Positions 63,559 through 64,000 of a stretch of 64,000 bases of DNA are shown piece by piece. The position numbers were made by a program, and so were the translations under genes. Under the pieces are notes generated by a model. It made no database searches and was not told the DNA's origin. It worked only from the letters and a program-made list of their open reading frames with translations. Where the stretch lies: assembly GCF_007994985.1 (NCBI RefSeq), contig NZ_VOQF01000001.1, positions 310,001-374,000 on the forward strand, in the 5' to 3' direction. The DNA is from Metabacillus litoralis. GTDB taxonomy: Bacteria > Bacillota > Bacilli > Bacillales > Bacillaceae. Each line of letters starts with the position of its first letter. Within the stretch, counting starts at the first letter, position 1.

Positions 63559-63733
63559 CATCCCTTTCAACTTCGAATATTTATGAATTTATATTACTAT
63601 ATGCAATTGTTTTGTAGCTTGTATAGTAGAATTGCTGAGGAAAAGTGAGGATAGATATATATTATAGAAAGAAACATTCATTAAAATTCTGCTTAGTTGT
63701 GCGTTCTTGTTTATTCACCTTTTCGTTCTCAAT

Positions 63734-63767
63734 AAAAATAGAGACAGGAATGATCCTGTCTCTATTT
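63734..63767 (-). terminator. Terminator of cysI
   Basis: AATAGAGACAGGA and TCCTGTCTCTATT form a perfect stem, with T-rich flanks on the minus strand (ATTTTTATTG). Confidence 0.92.
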
Positions 63768-63772
63768 GATGA

Positions 63773-64000
63773 TTAATTATGAAAATTTGTACCATCTGTT
63801 GTTGCCTCAATAACACCTGCACGAACAACAAAGTCTCCAAAATGTTCGTTATCATTTCGCTCTTTTGCATAACGAGGGATAAGAACATTAAGCTCTTTTA
63901 AGATCTCATCTTCACCGATGTTTTCACGATACATTTTGCTTAAACGGCTTCCATCATGTGCTGCACCAAGATACATATTGTATTTACCTGGAGCTTTACC
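63773..64000 (-). CDS. cysI: Sulfite reductase hemoprotein subunit, C-terminal end (partial)
   Basis: Only the last 75 or so codons are inside the window; the gene continues past 64000. [19 protein letters not shown], then [20 protein letters not shown] is the characteristic end of CysI, the siroheme/Fe4S4 subunit that reduces sulfite to sulfide. The terminator follows 5 bp after the stop. Together with tcyP at 15219 it points to sulfur assimilation genes in the region, but they are not one operon. Confidence 0.88.
   Translation of the reverse strand, partial: GKAPGKYNMYLGAAHDGSRLSKMYRENIGEDEILKELNVLIPRYAKERNDNEHFGDFVVRAGVIEATTDGTNFHN

Noticed and set aside
1-64000. CRISPR arrays, tRNA or rRNA genes, prophage
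   Set aside because: No regularly spaced short direct repeats, no tRNA- or rRNA-like segments and no phage structural genes were seen on reading both strands; the repeats present are dispersed or long-period.

Overview
The window looks like a chromosomal segment from a low-GC, endospore-forming Bacillaceae (Bacillus or a close relative such as Metabacillus/Cytobacillus; genus not decided from sequence alone). The reasons are: strong AGGAGG-type ribosome binding sites, frequent TTG/GTG starts, sporulation genes (YjcZ-type peptide, Spo0E-like phosphatase, CotF-type coat proteins, GerPA/GerPF-type protein, cell-wall hydrolase), an rsbQP energy-stress pair, and Bacillus-style dispersed repeats. 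No rRNA, tRNA, CRISPR array, prophage or intact insertion sequence was found.

Layout. 1-900: a tandem array of about 265-bp units carrying a GC-rich palindromic repeat. 893-3203: CitA/DcuS-type kinase and its regulator. 3378-5223: SDR oxidoreductase and PHP-type histidinol phosphatase. 5351-10363: MazG-like protein, winged-helix protein and a giant SF1 helicase. 10822-13148: DegV, a DehI-like protein and a decayed IS21 istB. 13370-17082: YjcZ peptide, PAS-PAS-GGDEF diguanylate cyclase, cystine transporter TcyP, Spo0E-like protein. 17141-22320: nikABCDE-type importer behind a strong promoter with a Fur-box-like operator at its start site. 22646-30475: FAD oxidoreductases and an operon whose content matches the E. 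coli ydjXYZ/ynj region (YnjB-YnjC-YnjD, TVP38 protein, CDP-alcohol phosphatidyltransferase, mercuric-reductase-like flavoprotein). 31082-38266: MsrA-MsrB fusion, MFS transporter, ABC-2 exporter, small membrane protein and an OmpR-type two-component system. 38443-41267: small spore/envelope proteins (YozQ-like, YetF-like, coat proteins). 41734-46994: two luciferase-like monooxygenases, rsbQ-rsbP and an NRDE protein. 47568-49022: serA behind a ZTP riboswitch. 49273-52747: small membrane proteins, a short HPF-like protein and an HD-GYP protein. 53953-56836: OFA-family MFS transporter and a chemoreceptor. 56924-64000: lipoprotein, cell-wall hydrolase, a broken membrane-protein gene, KtrB/KtrD-type K+ channel subunit, DUF2161 nuclease-like protein, sugar acetyltransferase, GtrA protein, GerP-type protein and the 3' end of cysI.

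Two dispersed repeat families run through the intergenic spaces. One is a GC-rich palindromic repeat (about 278, 546, 807, 47297, 52970 and 62990, with a hairpin remnant at 23843). The other is a MITE-like element of about 160-200 bp with roughly 28-bp imperfect terminal inverted repeats (22347, 35536, 38684, 40340, 41441, 53609). Most genes are ordinary core or accessory Bacillus genes. The most interesting items are the ynj-like operon, the Fur-box/nik promoter, the ZTP riboswitch ahead of serA, the helicase/winged-helix pair, the short HPF-like protein and the MITE family with one internally inverted copy.
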